Origin: Pomacea canaliculata
Taxonomy: Eukaryota; Mollusca; Gastropoda; Architaenioglossa; Ampullariidae
Length of the DNA: 64,000 bases
NCBI RefSeq assembly: GCF_003073045.1
Contig: NC_037590.1
Span: 43,006,296 to 43,070,295 of the forward strand
Direction: 5' to 3'
In this document: positions 36,446 to 49,030 of the stretch, one piece after another
Layout: each line of letters starts with the position of its first letter
Position numbering within the stretch: position 1 is the stretch's first letter
Position numbers and translations under genes: made by a program
The notes under the pieces: model-generated
Told to the model about the DNA's origin: nothing
Seen by the model: only the letters and a program-made list of their open reading frames with translations
Database searches by the model: none

Positions 36446-37024
36446 TATTACACATCATCATCACCATCATCATCATCATTCAGCTGACGAGGACGAGTGT
36501 GAGTCGACCTGTTTTTCTACATGACAGGCAAGGGGGATTTAGAGAAGACAGTAGCCCACCATGTTCACTCCTCTCTGGCCCTACAGTACCTCTGGCATAA
36601 AAAATATGTTGCATTTACAGACTTTTGTAAAGTTTTTTTTTTTTTGCTTATTTTCTCGAAAAAAATGTTCTTAGAAAACGTGGTATTAGAAGAAAGATGC
36701 TAGCTTCTAAAGAAAGTATTATAAGATAGTGAAATACACTTTTTATTTGTGCACACATCACCAATCATCTGAGGCTAATATTGTTACCTGAAAATATAGA
36801 ACTACCTGCCGCAATGTACAAAAAATATTTTAACTAATAACTAGCGTTTACAATATGTTGTTATATTTATGGACTAAAACGACGACCGATAGGGAACAGT
36901 TGATGTAATATCATTATGTATGTGTGGAAAAGAGTATGCTCCTGTTTTATAAAGTTTATAAACTTGTTTACTGTTTTTCATTCTTATATGCGACGTGTTA
37001 CAGTTGTTAAAGTTGCAATGGAAT

Positions 37025-37095
37025 GGCGCGGTTGCCCTGGGAAGCGAACCTTACGAATCCAGTTGTTGGGGTCAATGGCCTAACAATAAGGAAAT
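37025..37095 (-). mobile_element. tRNA-derived SINE-like segment
   Basis: On the minus strand GGTTCGCTTCC matches the RNA polymerase III B-box (GGTTCGANTCC) at all but one fixed base, with an A-box-like TTGTTAGGCCATTGACC upstream. It is too diverged to be a functional tRNA. Confidence 0.4.
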
Positions 37096-38574
37096 AGTCT
37101 ATGTCTCTGCTCTTAACTCATTTTGTCTCAGAACTCACGTGGAAAAGGCTATTTGGAAATGTCATCGATAAACAAAAGGCTTTGTCCTTTAAGATGTGCG
37201 TTCTTACATCCACCAGCCACCAGCGTCTGCCAATCCGCCGGCGACTCATCGTTTACGACTCAGGGATCATTGATGGCTTGGCTGCAGAAGCCCAAGAACA
37301 TCCAACATCAATGTCTTCAGACGACATTAGCCTTATGTGCTAGGTATAACAGGGATCAAAGACTGAAGACACTAGTGGTGGAGAGCTCTTTGTGCCAGAA
37401 ATACGAGGAACAACAGAGTTCAGGCGAAGAAAGAGGCTCGGACAAGAACACTGGAGGAAGAGTCTCGACGGCCACCTACAGGAGACAGGAGACAGGAGAT
37501 GTTAGCTAAATATGGTCTGGCGCCACCAAGTATCAAAAGCTGTGGAAATACTGGCAAAGGATGGCGGCATGGCCAGCTGCAACAGTTTATCAAACATCTC
37601 GGCTTGTCATACGATGCTGGGAAAAAACATCGCGTGCTCCCTCAGAGTATCCTGTCCATTGTACCCTGAAGATTAAACCCTGCTCACTGCATCGCAATTC
37701 TAAAGTCTTCTCAAGGGAAATATCATATAAAGGAGCACTTATGAAAGTTCAGTGACTTAAGAAGACACAAAAGATTTGTTTCTTGTGTCTAACTCCAAAC
37801 AAAATTCAAAACGTTCTAAGAGATTTCATTAAGGGATTTCGTGCAGTTCAAACTCTAAATGAGATTTTTTTTTGGCAGTGACTCGCTATAGAACCTAGCA
37901 ATTGACCGAGAACACCATTGTATAAGCAGCCTGCAGTTTCACAGCAAGTGTCTGATAGCTCTACCCGTCGCCTTTAAACTCGTTTGCAACTTTCTTTCAC
38001 TGTCCTATATAGGCAGTGTTTGTACACATTATTTTGGAACACACAATATGAGTGTTTTCTCTGATGGCCGGCCATCAGCCTGTCTTACATCTGAATTAAT
38101 CATGTCAGCAGTGAGCACGTGCACGCTAATGGTCATCACACAAGAGGAGCAGTGTAATGATGTTTGAGTTTCTGCTCTGTGTACAATGGACCTATTGTAT
38201 GTTACAGGCGAAAGTGCTAGAAGTTCTTTGAATACCAAGTTTCTATAAGCACATAGACCTCATCGATAACATTTGGCAGGTCGCCGAGGTCTCTTCAGGT
38301 TTCTGGAGTTATCGGTCATTGTTGGCCCAGTGATGGCAGCACCATCGACCTGCCTGCCTCTTGGTACTGACGACCACGTCTGCTGCGTGTCTCAGGCTAC
38401 ATCTTGAGGCTCTCACCGCCTGTCAGCAGCCTCGTTATTCGAAATTTGCAAAACATGAGCACGAGCTTCCTGTTCTAGTCTTTAATAACTATTATCTTTG
38501 TGCATGTTTAGTTCAGGAATGTTTTCTTGACACGTACAGCTCCATTCGTATACACATCAAAGTGTGTATGGAGA

Positions 38575-38740
38575 ATATTTGTAGTGCCTAAGAACAAAAA
38601 CAAGGCATGACAACATACGAGAGACAAAAAAAAAACCAACAACAACAAAAAAAAAAACCAACAAACAAAACAAACAAATAACATGAACGACGGAAGAGTA
38701 AACAGCAAAATGGCAAATAAAAGACAAATACGAAAAAGCA
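38575..38740 (+). repeat. copy of dispersed repeat family A
   Basis: It contains GCCTAAGAACAAAAACAAGG, CATACGAGAGACAAAA, an expanded A/AAC-rich tract, ATGAACGACGGAAGAGTAAA and AATAAAAGACAAATACGAAA. The A-rich tract gives long low-complexity reading frames (Phe/Leu/Cys on the minus strand) that are not genes. Confidence 0.6.
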
Positions 38741-39639
38741 AAACAAACAAACAAAATAAAAAACAAAACAAAACAAAAAAAACTAAGTAACAAAGACTGA
38801 GACTGCATTACACATATTTATGCGTCTGTAATGTACTTAATTTCTGGTATTAAATGCTCTAAATATCTATCAGCACAACGTCCAAAGGGGTGTTAGTACA
38901 CCTGTTTAACGGCTATTTCACTACTCTTCACTATTCTTAGACTAGCTTGAAGATAGTAGATTTTATATGGAGCACTGGTGAGAAAAAGACTAGCAAGCTT
39001 ATCGGGAAAAAATGAAGAAAATACTCCCATCTTTCATATTTTCTTTAGTTTCGCCCGCAAACACACACGCTGAGAGAGAAAGACACAAAGGAGAGCTAAA
39101 GATTGCTATACTTTCATGTAGCAATGGTACCCAAGCTTTCTCTTGACAAACTCTCGATTTACAAACCTGTGGATTTTTATAGAATCGTTCTGTTATCGAG
39201 TAGCCTTCAAATATCAACTAAATATCTTCATCTCTTTTAAAAATATTTCTGACTTCTGTGGACTTGAGGGAATATTTTAGCTATGGGTATGAGGTTCAGG
39301 GGAGGAATGGAATGAGATAAAATACTTAAATACAATAAAGAAATACACGAAGAGCCATAGAAGATCACCGAGTGCATGAGAGCATAGAAACAACATGTAT
39401 AACATAAGAAAAACGCAGAACCTCAGCAGTAGGTGTGAAAGTTGCTCAGTAGTAGATATGTCAATGAAAAGAGAAGTTGTGTACTTTGTGATAGGTATGC
39501 TAGCAGAGCACCACACCTGGATTGTGCAGTAGATGTCTTAATGAAAGAAACACTGTGAATTTTGGGGATCAATGTGTGAAGGTGACAGACAGAGTGGACG
39601 CGGACAAGGGTGAGATGGCAAGAATGGACGGGTATGGAG

Positions 39640-40010
39640 GGCAACAATTCAGGTGGGAAATGCCGCAGTACGAAGACGGCCAATTGATTGGCCACGGTTT
39701 TTCTAACCCTCGTTCTTATCGGCATCTGCGCAGGAGCCCCGTGGCTTGCAGCGTGATTTGGGTGTCTGTGGGATCGATGCGCCTGTGAGCTCCCGGCGAT
39801 CAATACCCGCTCACGTGTCGTTGAGTCGGAGCAGCGCCGTGCCGCGCCACGCTGCAGGCCTGTCGGTGCTGGGTGCTGCTTTGATACATGGTGTACACTG
39901 CATACCCGCCGTGTCGCCAACCTCCCTGTCTTCCTCTTCCGGCCTCCTACGACCGTCGTGAGGGACTGTCGAGCATCCCTGATGAAGTTGTGGTCGAGGT
40001 GAGTGACCTT
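39640..40010 (+). other. GC-rich coding-like patch, gene not identified
   Basis: This patch is clearly GC-richer than its surroundings and open in several frames. A good acceptor (ATCTGCGCAG, ending 39732) and a GTGAGT donor at 40000 bracket it on the plus strand. One frame between them reads a Cys-rich segment (CLWDRCACELPA, then GAGCCFDTWC, then VANLPVFLFRPP), interrupted near its 5' end by a TGA. The minus strand is also open for 225 codons. I cannot decide between exon, promoter island and chance. Confidence 0.25.
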
Positions 40011-43000
40011 TGCTCCGACTGATCTTCGCGCCAAAGTCACAGTTCGCTGCCATGGCCTGCGTACAAGTTGCAGTCCGCCCGCAGGGATAGCTCTGTTCAC
40101 AATGAACCCTCAACACAACTTTCTCGGCTCAACAAATCCCGTTTGAACGTAGTGCTGTGTCGAGGTATTCACCAACATCCTGACGATTTGTTTACACTCC
40201 TCGTCCCTGTCACGGACATATTTAGTTTCTGAAGACTTCCCTGGAACACATTCTACAGAGAAGTGTGGGGTCTAGTGCTGGTGTCAGGCAGCTCGTTCGT
40301 ACTCGCGCTCAGTGACACAAGCAGACAACACACAGCGATCCATCATGGCGGCCCACGCGCGGCACAGGCAGAGGTCATGACACTTCCAGTCGCAATCAGC
40401 ATTGTCTGCACAGACCCAAGCTTATTTCTTCATTGTCTGCAGCTTCCAAAAAAGCGAGAGGACAAGGTATATATATATTTCAGTGTGTTTTAAAATATTC
40501 ATTTGTGAAATTTGTTTCTTTCGTTTCCCATGAGTCTTTGCGCGATGTGATTCAAGTTACTTTCGAGAACTTCATAGCAGACGACAGTGCTTACACTGTG
40601 TTTTTTAACTTGTTTTGTTAAAAGTTAAAAGAAAGTGAGATAAGCAGGTAGCGTGTAAGTCGATACTTGAATACTACCAAGAATATTAGTAAAAATATCA
40701 CAGTACAGGTGTAAGGGGTTCGTGGGTGTTAGCGACAAATGTCGCCTATGACCTGTGTCAAGTGACATCAAGCCACTGCTCTAGTTCTTGCCATTAATTA
40801 TTTATTCCATGTTAATAATGGGAACCGAACGCCATGGTGACAATGTCGGGTCTGTCTCACCTCCATCATTTGTTGGAAGCCAACAGTCGTCAGCTTCAGG
40901 GACCCGCCCTGTGGATGATGTGGAAAGTTAGTTTACAGAGAAGCGTGGCACCATCAATACTCAATAACATGTTTATCCTGTTTCCAGAAGCCATCCTCCC
41001 ATGCTTACTACAGCATGCTCACCTGCACTCCAAGTGGTCTCATTGCCATGCGCACTTTCTTCTTGTACATCCCATAGTACACACGGCACATTAAAGTACA
41101 CCTGACCTACTTCACAAAATTAAAGATCATCGATAAAAGCAAACATCCTTCAACTATTCCTTTGTTGAAGGAGGGAAAGTGCAGCGGACGTGCATGAAAA
41201 TTAATTGAAAGGTTAATATTTTATAATGAAAATAAGTTTTTTTAAATTTCGAGGCTAAGTGCCGAGAAACATCAGACAGCCAGAACGCACTAACCAACCT
41301 TTTTGCAACCTTTAAAACCAGAGGCTCCATAGTAAACAAGAACCAATCAGACACACTACACATTTCTTTACAAAGTCATGTAGCAGCAAAACTGAATAAA
41401 AGCATGTTGATAAAACTAATTTTTTTCTTTTCTCTGAAGACATTCACGGGTTTCAGCAGTTTTTAGTGATTGTACACCAGGTGCGATGGTAGAAACACGC
41501 AGGTGAGCTCCAAGCCTCGTAAAGAACATTTGTTAAGGTGGTGAGGGAGGGTCTCCAAATGATCTCATGTCTCAATGGTCTCAAAATTCAAAATAGCTTA
41601 TGTCGAAGGTCTAATCTTGTAAGACATTGTATAATAAACCAAACATGTGAAAAGAGATATTTAGTTATTATGTTTCCAGATGTTAGTGACATGCGTGAAA
41701 CATAAAACTTTTTCTTGACATGAGGTATAAAGCTCACAATCCAATCCTTTTTCTCCTTTCCTGCGATGTCATTAAAGCACCAACACTTTAACTGAGGGTC
41801 AGATAGCAATTTTAACTTGTCTGAAATCACTTGTGTTGTGTAGGTGTGAAACAGTATGCATGTAAGTATCTGGATTACAGTGGAAGAGAGTGAGCTGTGC
41901 TCGCTATGAGCAATTTCTGGCTGCATATCATTCATTCTATACGTATGTCACATAGAATTTCTATATATATATATGACTTTCTCAATCAGCTTTATTTATA
42001 TTTTGCTGTGCGACGGTATACATGTTTGTGTGTGCACGTGTTTGTGAAATTCACTGGATGCCTTCCCTATAAGCAGTTCATGCGCTTTGAGTCGGCTAAT
42101 GGTGGAGAAACTCACCATCCTAATGTTTTTGTTGTTATTATTATTTGTATACGTGTAGATATGTTTGTTTTTGCATTATGGATTTAATTTTAATTTAAGG
42201 TTTTTCCACAGAAGTGCTATAGACGCTGTATGTCCAGGCTTGCAGACACGCATGACCTTTGACATTAAAGAGGAGAGTTGCACTAGTAGCATCAAATAAA
42301 TAAACAGTGTGCAGTGGTGATAACTATACTAATTAGTCACCAAATGTGTCAAGGGTCGTAATAAGGACGCAGGTCATCAGGTAAGGTCACCAGATGGGTA
42401 GGTAGAGCACAGTGTTCATGTACACCCAACTGTCGGCACGTGGTTGCTGCTGCTACTGATGTCCGATGGGGGATAGCCAATGAATTGCGCAGCTCGGGTG
42501 ACAGTCTTACTCTTGGTGACGATCAATCTTGGTTCAGGGCCACCGCCGCCAATTTCTCTGCTCGTCCCCCAGTACTTTTCAGAAGCCTTCCTTTTTCTAT
42601 TTTCAGTTTCCCTCCCAGAAACCTCACTGTGTCATTTGGGAAGCATCAGTTTCAGATTAATTTCCAAAGAGCTCAGTTTTTTAGTAGAAAGCATTTGTGT
42701 TGTGCTAAAATGAAGGACATGGTCTTTACGAGGCATCGCTGCTATATCCGAGCTTGCTTCATCATCAGCGAAGGCAGGAGGAGCACCTCTGCTACTATTA
42801 TCGGAATTTTGGTAATCCTATAATGGCCAGAAGGTGGAGCGATACATCAGGTTCATCAGACGATCTTCATTTATTGTAATGTAGCAGCAAAGACAATCGT
42901 GAAACACTGTTCTATTGCCTTGATAGTCTTAAAGCTCCTATCTTTGAGAAAATAGTTTTTATTTAATTTCTCGAGATTCGTGTTTATTCTTGAGATGCTG

Positions 43001-44382
43001 GAGGCATTGATAAGTGAGATTTAAAAAGTTTTGTGAGCGTGGTATGTGGGACCAGTCGGGTAGGTCTCTGATGTGTGAGTTAGATAAACATAAAAACAGA
43101 GTAGATAAAGGAGAAAAACACAAAAATTATGAAATAAGAACTCTATAAAGAACGCGTTGACGGACAGACCGACAGGTCAGGGAAAAATAACAGCTTCTAT
43201 ACTTCACTTTATGTATTATTTATTTTCCTTCTGTTGAGAGAGAACTGCAAAGATGACGTGTCAGGTCTGAGACACAATGTCCTTTTATTGAAAATGGCCC
43301 CAAGGCAGAACAACTGGCTTTGCCATTTCTGGCAAATAATGGAGCTATTGACGACATTCAGAAAAGTGCAAAGAAAATAAAAGAATAGCCGGAGCTGTCA
43401 GCCGCCTAGCTGCCATGCACTGCATGTCGAGTAGGAATCGAAAATATAACTGCCCCCTTCTTGAAAGGGTCACGGATTCCTGAGAGCTTCTTCCCTCGAT
43501 AAATAACAGAAACAGAAACAATTCCGTTGAGCAGTATTTTTAGTTAGGTCTTTGTGTTTGTTCGTCCTTTTACCCGCATAGTCTCCTTTCTGTTCTCAAT
43601 ATTTCTTTCTTTCAGTTGTTCTTTTTCTGAATTTGACTACTGCTTTACAGCTCGTTTTTATTTTCTGATTATTTTGTGATTGTTTTATAGGGGACACCAC
43701 ACGCCTATTTTTTTCTTGTTTGTGTCGCGTTTCCTTGCCGCAGGACTGCAATGTTTTCAACACCATGTACATGGCATCCACTACACGGATATGTCAATGT
43801 CTGCAGGTGTTGGACCAGTCAGGTAGAGTCCTTATTCTAAGACGGATAAAAGTATTGTTTGGTAGATAATTCTGCTTCTTTCATCTGCTTCGTTTCGAAG
43901 TCTTCCAGAATGAATATGGCATTGGCCCCACGATCTGTAAATATTCGTCTGAATGCATTCCACCTAGGAACCGTTTGAAGGATGGCAGAGAGGGTGCTGG
44001 CGATTGGTTGATTTAACTTGTTCCTGTCTCACATTTTCTTATCGGATGAAAAAATTCTTGTCAGAAAAGATATGTGTCTGGACTTGAAAGATGCCTGCTG
44101 CCATCAGTCCCCCCAGTGTCACTAACAGCAGACCACTCCGGCATGCAATGACCTTTGCCTGATGTTTGTGTGCAGATGTGACCCAGACGATGACTTGGCT
44201 TGGAGAGTGTAGAAATGATATACACGTACAGTATGTGAATGTTCTCTTTCATTTTGTTTGTTCGTTTAAGGCCTCTAAAATTTTAAAGTAAGTTCTGAAA
44301 AGTGGGACTTCTTTGTAAGGCAGTCATTTGTTCCAGTCGAGCAAATTAAAGAGTATGTTGGTGCAGGAGTAATCAGTTGGGG

Positions 44383-44670
44383 GTGACCAGCATGGACACG
44401 ACAGGAAAGGTGCTGTAGGATTATCAGGCTGTGACTATAGTGGACAAGGAGGAGTAGATACTGAAAGAGCGGTAGGCTCAGAGAAAACTTGACAGTGAGG
44501 ATAACACAGGAGTGTATGACCAGCATAGAGAGGACAGCAAAGATAGGAAGTGGTGATGTGTGGGTTGAAGACTCTGGAGACGAGAGGAGATAATGCAGGA
44601 GCCTGAAGAGATAGAACAGGATTTATTACACGAATAATACGGTGTATGACCAGAGTGGAGAGGACAGACA
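44383..44670 (+). repeat. degenerate tandem repeat, period about 128 bp
   Basis: The block 'tgaccagcatgg/tagagaggacag' recurs at about 44384, 44516 and 44647, with purine-rich sequence between that is only loosely conserved. The minus-strand reading frame across it (44435-44737) is a by-product of the repeat. Confidence 0.45.
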
Positions 44671-45547
44671 GGGTGAATGAAGCAGTGGACAAGAAGAAAA
44701 GAGATTTTGCATTCGCATTTAGTGCCACGAGCTGCATTGTCCAGAACTACAATGTTCTACGGCAATATCAACCATGATGATGACGACGATCTCTCTAGAG
44801 CCTTTCCCTCCATCAAAGCGAGCTCAGAATAACACAAATACATAATAATGACAGTCATGTGCCGAGGGGGACAAAGTCATCAGTTCTCGAACTGACGAAG
44901 TATTAGCGATCACGAAGCAGAAAGTTATGCAGAAGGAAGACAGTGGGCAAAAACACTCCTGGGCGGGAATCCGAATCCTTTCTCGTCAGCAACTATTTCA
45001 AATAGTTCCATTTACAAAAGTTTTAGAGCATATATATCTGTCCGGCTACACAATTGCAAAAGAAAATATATATCGAAGAATATGATATCGTTCAATGCAG
45101 AATATGTATGAGGAAGGCGAAAATGCTCAACAATGGCTGTCAAAAAGACAGTAATCATCACTGACCGAGCTCAAGTCATCTTCACTGACGGAAGACACTG
45201 CCATGAAAACTGCTTTTATATAAGTGGATGACATCCATCTCAATCTTGATGCCGAGTGCTGCTCCTCTAATGACGGGCAACCTTCCGCTCCGCGCAGCGC
45301 GTGCAAGAGATGATGGTAATAAGCAGGCGGGTAGGTCTGTCACGCGCAGCCTGTCAGCCCTATAATTGGGCCGTGGTCATGTCAGAATGCACGCACTCCA
45401 CAGCCTGCAGGCCAGTGTAAGATAAGACCAAGCAATTTGCACCAATGCTTTCAAGTCACATGCCAGGTGTAGGGGCTGAGGGAGGACTTGCTTTCTCCAC
45501 ACAGTTTCTTGCTAGTGACTTCGCTTCATGTTTCGTTTTTTAATAGT

Positions 45548-45622
45548 CCACGGGAATCAAACTTGCGATAATCAGGGCCAACTAATGGCAGGGTACCTTG
45601 CCTACCTCTCCTTCCCACGTAC
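45548..45622 (-). mobile_element. tRNA-derived SINE-like segment
   Basis: On the minus strand GTTTGATTCCCGTGG gives a B-box match (GGTTCGANTCC type), with a GAGAGGTAGGCAAGG A-box-like segment about 45 bases before it. Confidence 0.4.
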
Positions 45623-47394
45623 CGTTGCTGAACCCACTCTTGAGTGATTCTGTACAGATTGTGTTAGTTTGACCACGAACTAATATCCATGGTTTGAAAG
45701 TTTGGTTTTTGAGTTTACTGTGTGGTGTCAGTCTGGTGGCAAAGGAGCAAACCTGGCGGGGAACCAGTCAATGGCCGGTAGTTCAAGCTGCTCATCCTGT
45801 TGTTCACTGTTGTTACTGTTCTGACAAAACTCAGTTTTGATTGAGCCAAAGGGGTGTTTGACAGAGCCGTCAGCCTTATTCTCATTCTTTATTCTTTTTC
45901 TGGCTTTTCTGACTTTTGTCAGGCCTGCAATTGGCTGTGAAGGTCGTTAACACTATAGCCGGTCCCTTGGAGCCACTCCTTGCCACATTTAAAAGGAGGA
46001 AACTGTCACGGAGGACACTTGCCAAAGCATAACTCGTAAGGCTCTCTTGTAGGATGCGAAGACAAGGCAACAACATCAAAGCACATACTCATTTCTATGC
46101 CTAAGTCAGGCTATAGGACAGATCACAGTGTTTGCTGTTGTGTCTACTATGTCTTTGCAAGACTACACAGGCTAAGAAAGTGAGGCAACATCTGAGATGG
46201 AGTGCTAGTATACAACAGATTTTGACTCAAGTGTCGCAGGTCCCGTGAAAAATTGGACTCTGGCGCAACTGCCCCCAAAAATTCTTAGAGTAGAACAGGA
46301 TTAAATAGATGTTTTAGCTCCCGGTTATTTTTTTTTATTATTATTTGCTTCAGTCTATCCGCAGCACAACAATCAATATTGGTTGTTTATCTCGACACAT
46401 TTTTCAGTCCAATCGTAAACAACTTAGTTTTATGAGCAGTCAGTCATGCTCTTTCAAACCGTATCTCTGTCTCTGTTTCTCTGTTTATAGAAAAAACGTG
46501 TATCTCTCAACAATCCACCCGATATATGAAAGAAATTTTCTCCTTTTATGTAACGAGAACGAATGCCTCTGGTCTTCGTTTATGAATTACATGCAAGTCC
46601 GAAATGGAAGGCTTAGAATTTGTACTTATTCTCGAACGTTCGACTTCAAAGAAACGCAGACGAAAGATGCTGACCCCTCTCTAATCTTGTCTGTGATATT
46701 AAATTTTGGGTGCTGCTAGTCAGCATGAATACAAATCGAGTAATATCCTCCCAATCTGTTTTTTTTTTTAAATGAGTCCTCGCAAGGGAGATTTTCTCAC
46801 TTTCCCACGATTCCAAATATGAGATCATAAGCTTTTCTTAGGTCTGACAGAATACCTCTTGTCTATTTCTTTGCCATATTTCAGACCCGATAGACATGGG
46901 AGACAAGGATGAAAATATACTAATTCAATCCTCATGATGCAGTTCTCTTCTAGAACCATCACTCTGTAAGAGCAGAACATAGCTCACAGAATCGATGACT
47001 GTTCTGGAGAGTTGTATGGAGTGACACTGGGTCGTCTTTAGTTTCCTTGCCTTTGCAGTCCACAAGTTTTACCCCGGAATCGATTATTACCAAATCTGGG
47101 ATGGGAAGGAACGTGTTTAAATAGTCAGGAAAAGTGGTGTGCAAAAAATAATTTTAATGAGTCTGTGCATGCTTGTGCTCAGCATCGTAAGAATGAGTGA
47201 TAACCTATACGACCCACATATCAAATATCTTAATCTTCATTTTGTTCATTTTCTAGCTGGTTTATTTACAGGGAAAGTGCTCCAACTAGGTGTGATTTCT
47301 CCTCAATGGAAGGAAAGATGACGAGGAAATAAACCGGAATGAAGAAAAAAATTGATGGTCAGATCTGTAAACAGATGTCAGATTAAAAAACCGT

Positions 47395-47475
47395 GTCCCT
47401 AGACGAGATTTGATTCCAGGACCTTAGAATCATCAGCATCTTGGCGGCAAGTGCTTGCTACCACTCTAATAAGTT
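47395..47475 (-). mobile_element. tRNA-derived SINE-like segment
   Basis: The minus strand reads GAGTGGTAGCAAGCACTTGCC (A-box-like), then GGTCCTGGAATCAAATCTCG (degenerate B-box), about 35 bases apart as in a tRNA-derived SINE head. The cloverleaf is not intact. Confidence 0.5.
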
Positions 47476-48949
47476 TCTTCTGAAAAATCTTGCTCAGAAA
47501 AAATTAGTCAAGAAGTAGAACCTGAAGTTACCTGAAAGAAACAGTTTAAAAAAAGCAGTGTCAGTACACCAGGCTTTCGTTCAGAAAATATCCCATGTAC
47601 CATGCTGATCTGCATCTCTTGGACCAGAACGAGTTGTTGGAGGTTGGCCATGCAAAGTGCAGACGTGTGTCGGAGTTTTCCCAGTGGACCAAGGCACCCT
47701 TGGTAAAAACAGTGGAGTTTGGAAATAGCTGGTTGATCAAATAAATGAGTTTTGTCCACCAGACAATGTGGAACCTACAAAATAGCCTCTCCAATTGTTT
47801 CATTCGCCTGATTGGCGGGGGCTAAGTTTCAGTTTGGCCAGGACTCATTTCGTGGTAGAAGAAAAACTAACCCTTTACACTCAAGAAAAATGTCGAACCT
47901 TTGGAGATTTCGGTGTGTATCCATTCGCGTTCTTCAACAATTAAAAGTTCATTTCAATTTCGGGTATCAGACAACAGTCCTGAAATGAAATTCGTTTTCC
48001 TATCAGGATTTTAAAAGTAGAGAAAGGTTTTCTTATGGAAATTCCCAGGTGAATACAAAAATATTGAGAATTGTGCCTATAGTGGATACTTAGTATGAGA
48101 CTGGGTGAGACGAGAAACAGTTAGATAAGAGAGGCAACTCAGTGCAAGGACAATATCGTATCTTGAGTAGAAGCAAGGAGAGATGGAGGTTTTCGGAGAA
48201 TAAAAGTTTATTCAGAAAGAAATGAAATCCGTTGAACGTGGCCTGACAGCTCGACTGGAAGGTGTGGCTTGATAAGAAGGTTTTATGAAAAATTCTGACT
48301 GGTATAAAAAAATAGGAATGGAAAAATAAGGTGCCTTAGCAAGCCTGTTATTTCGCTTTCAAATAAACTCTAGAATCATGGACCAGGACAGAAAAAAGTC
48401 TCGGCAGACACGCAAGCAGCCGACATCTGTGCACGTGGACAGGCGAGTGGAGTTGTCAGCAGACGGCAGCCTGACACCGGCCATGACTACTGAGGACAAA
48501 AAATGATCTTGTGAGATGTATCATCAAGGGGCCACCAACACTGCACGAAATTCATTTAGCTGAAAAAATGTTAGCGCTCTCCTTTTCATGATACAGTTCA
48601 CAGGGAGAGAATGTTTTTTGCTCCATAGTTTCTTCATTTTTTTCTGCTTTGGGCCTTCTCGTTTCCGACATTTTTCTGTTTATTCTGTGTGGCTGGGTCT
48701 TGTGGCTTTCATGTTGCGCGGTTCTTAATATCACATGTGTCTCACTAAAGATACATCTTTTTCCTTTGAATGTTGGGCTAAGACACGTCCATCTGTTGTC
48801 ACATGACAGTTTGGTGTTTAGGGAAGAAGATGTTAATCTGAAAGCCAGTTGTTTTGAGGGAAGAGCATCTTTAACCCCTTTGCTGCCTAGCCTTCACCAA
48901 CATTCTAAGAGTCAGGTAATTCAACAGCTGGGTTGACTATGAAAAGTTC

Positions 48950-49030
48950 GCTGTGCCATACGGGTATCAAACCATGTAGCATGCATATCCGGTCTGGAAT
49001 ACCAGTAAGCATTCGGTTGCTCGTTTCCTA
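48950..49030 (-). mobile_element. tRNA-derived SINE-like segment
   Basis: The minus strand carries GAGCAACCGAATGCTTACTGG, then ATGGTTTGATACCCG, a close B-box match. It has the same orientation as the other three such segments in this stretch. Confidence 0.45.

Larger units (their letters stand above)
34407..39630. other. intergenic region with repeats, no gene recognised
   Basis: No recognisable coding exon is present. It holds repeat family A copies at 36150-36445 (minus) and 38575-38740 (plus), a CAT/ATT microsatellite near 36438-36480, a tRNA-like SINE segment at 37025-37095, and a T8A9 palindrome near 34852-34868. 37480-37670 has a stretch reading AKYGLAPPSIKSCGN and QFIKHLGLSYDAGKK that looks protein-like but has no start, splice signals or known family. 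Confidence 0.4.

Noticed and set aside
38508..38808. Minus-strand frames full of Phe, Cys, Leu and Val resembling membrane proteins
   Set aside because: They arise from the A/AAC-rich tract of a dispersed repeat copy read in reverse.
39423..40100. 225-codon minus-strand frame, one of the longest open frames in the window
   Set aside because: No motif, no signal or domain, and Arg/His/Ser-rich composition of a GC-rich reverse strand; the plus strand is equally open.
42480..42713. Signal-peptide-like start (MNCAARVTVLLLVTINLG) as a candidate first exon of the receptor
   Set aside because: No good donor in the right phase; the exon at 53512 fits much better.
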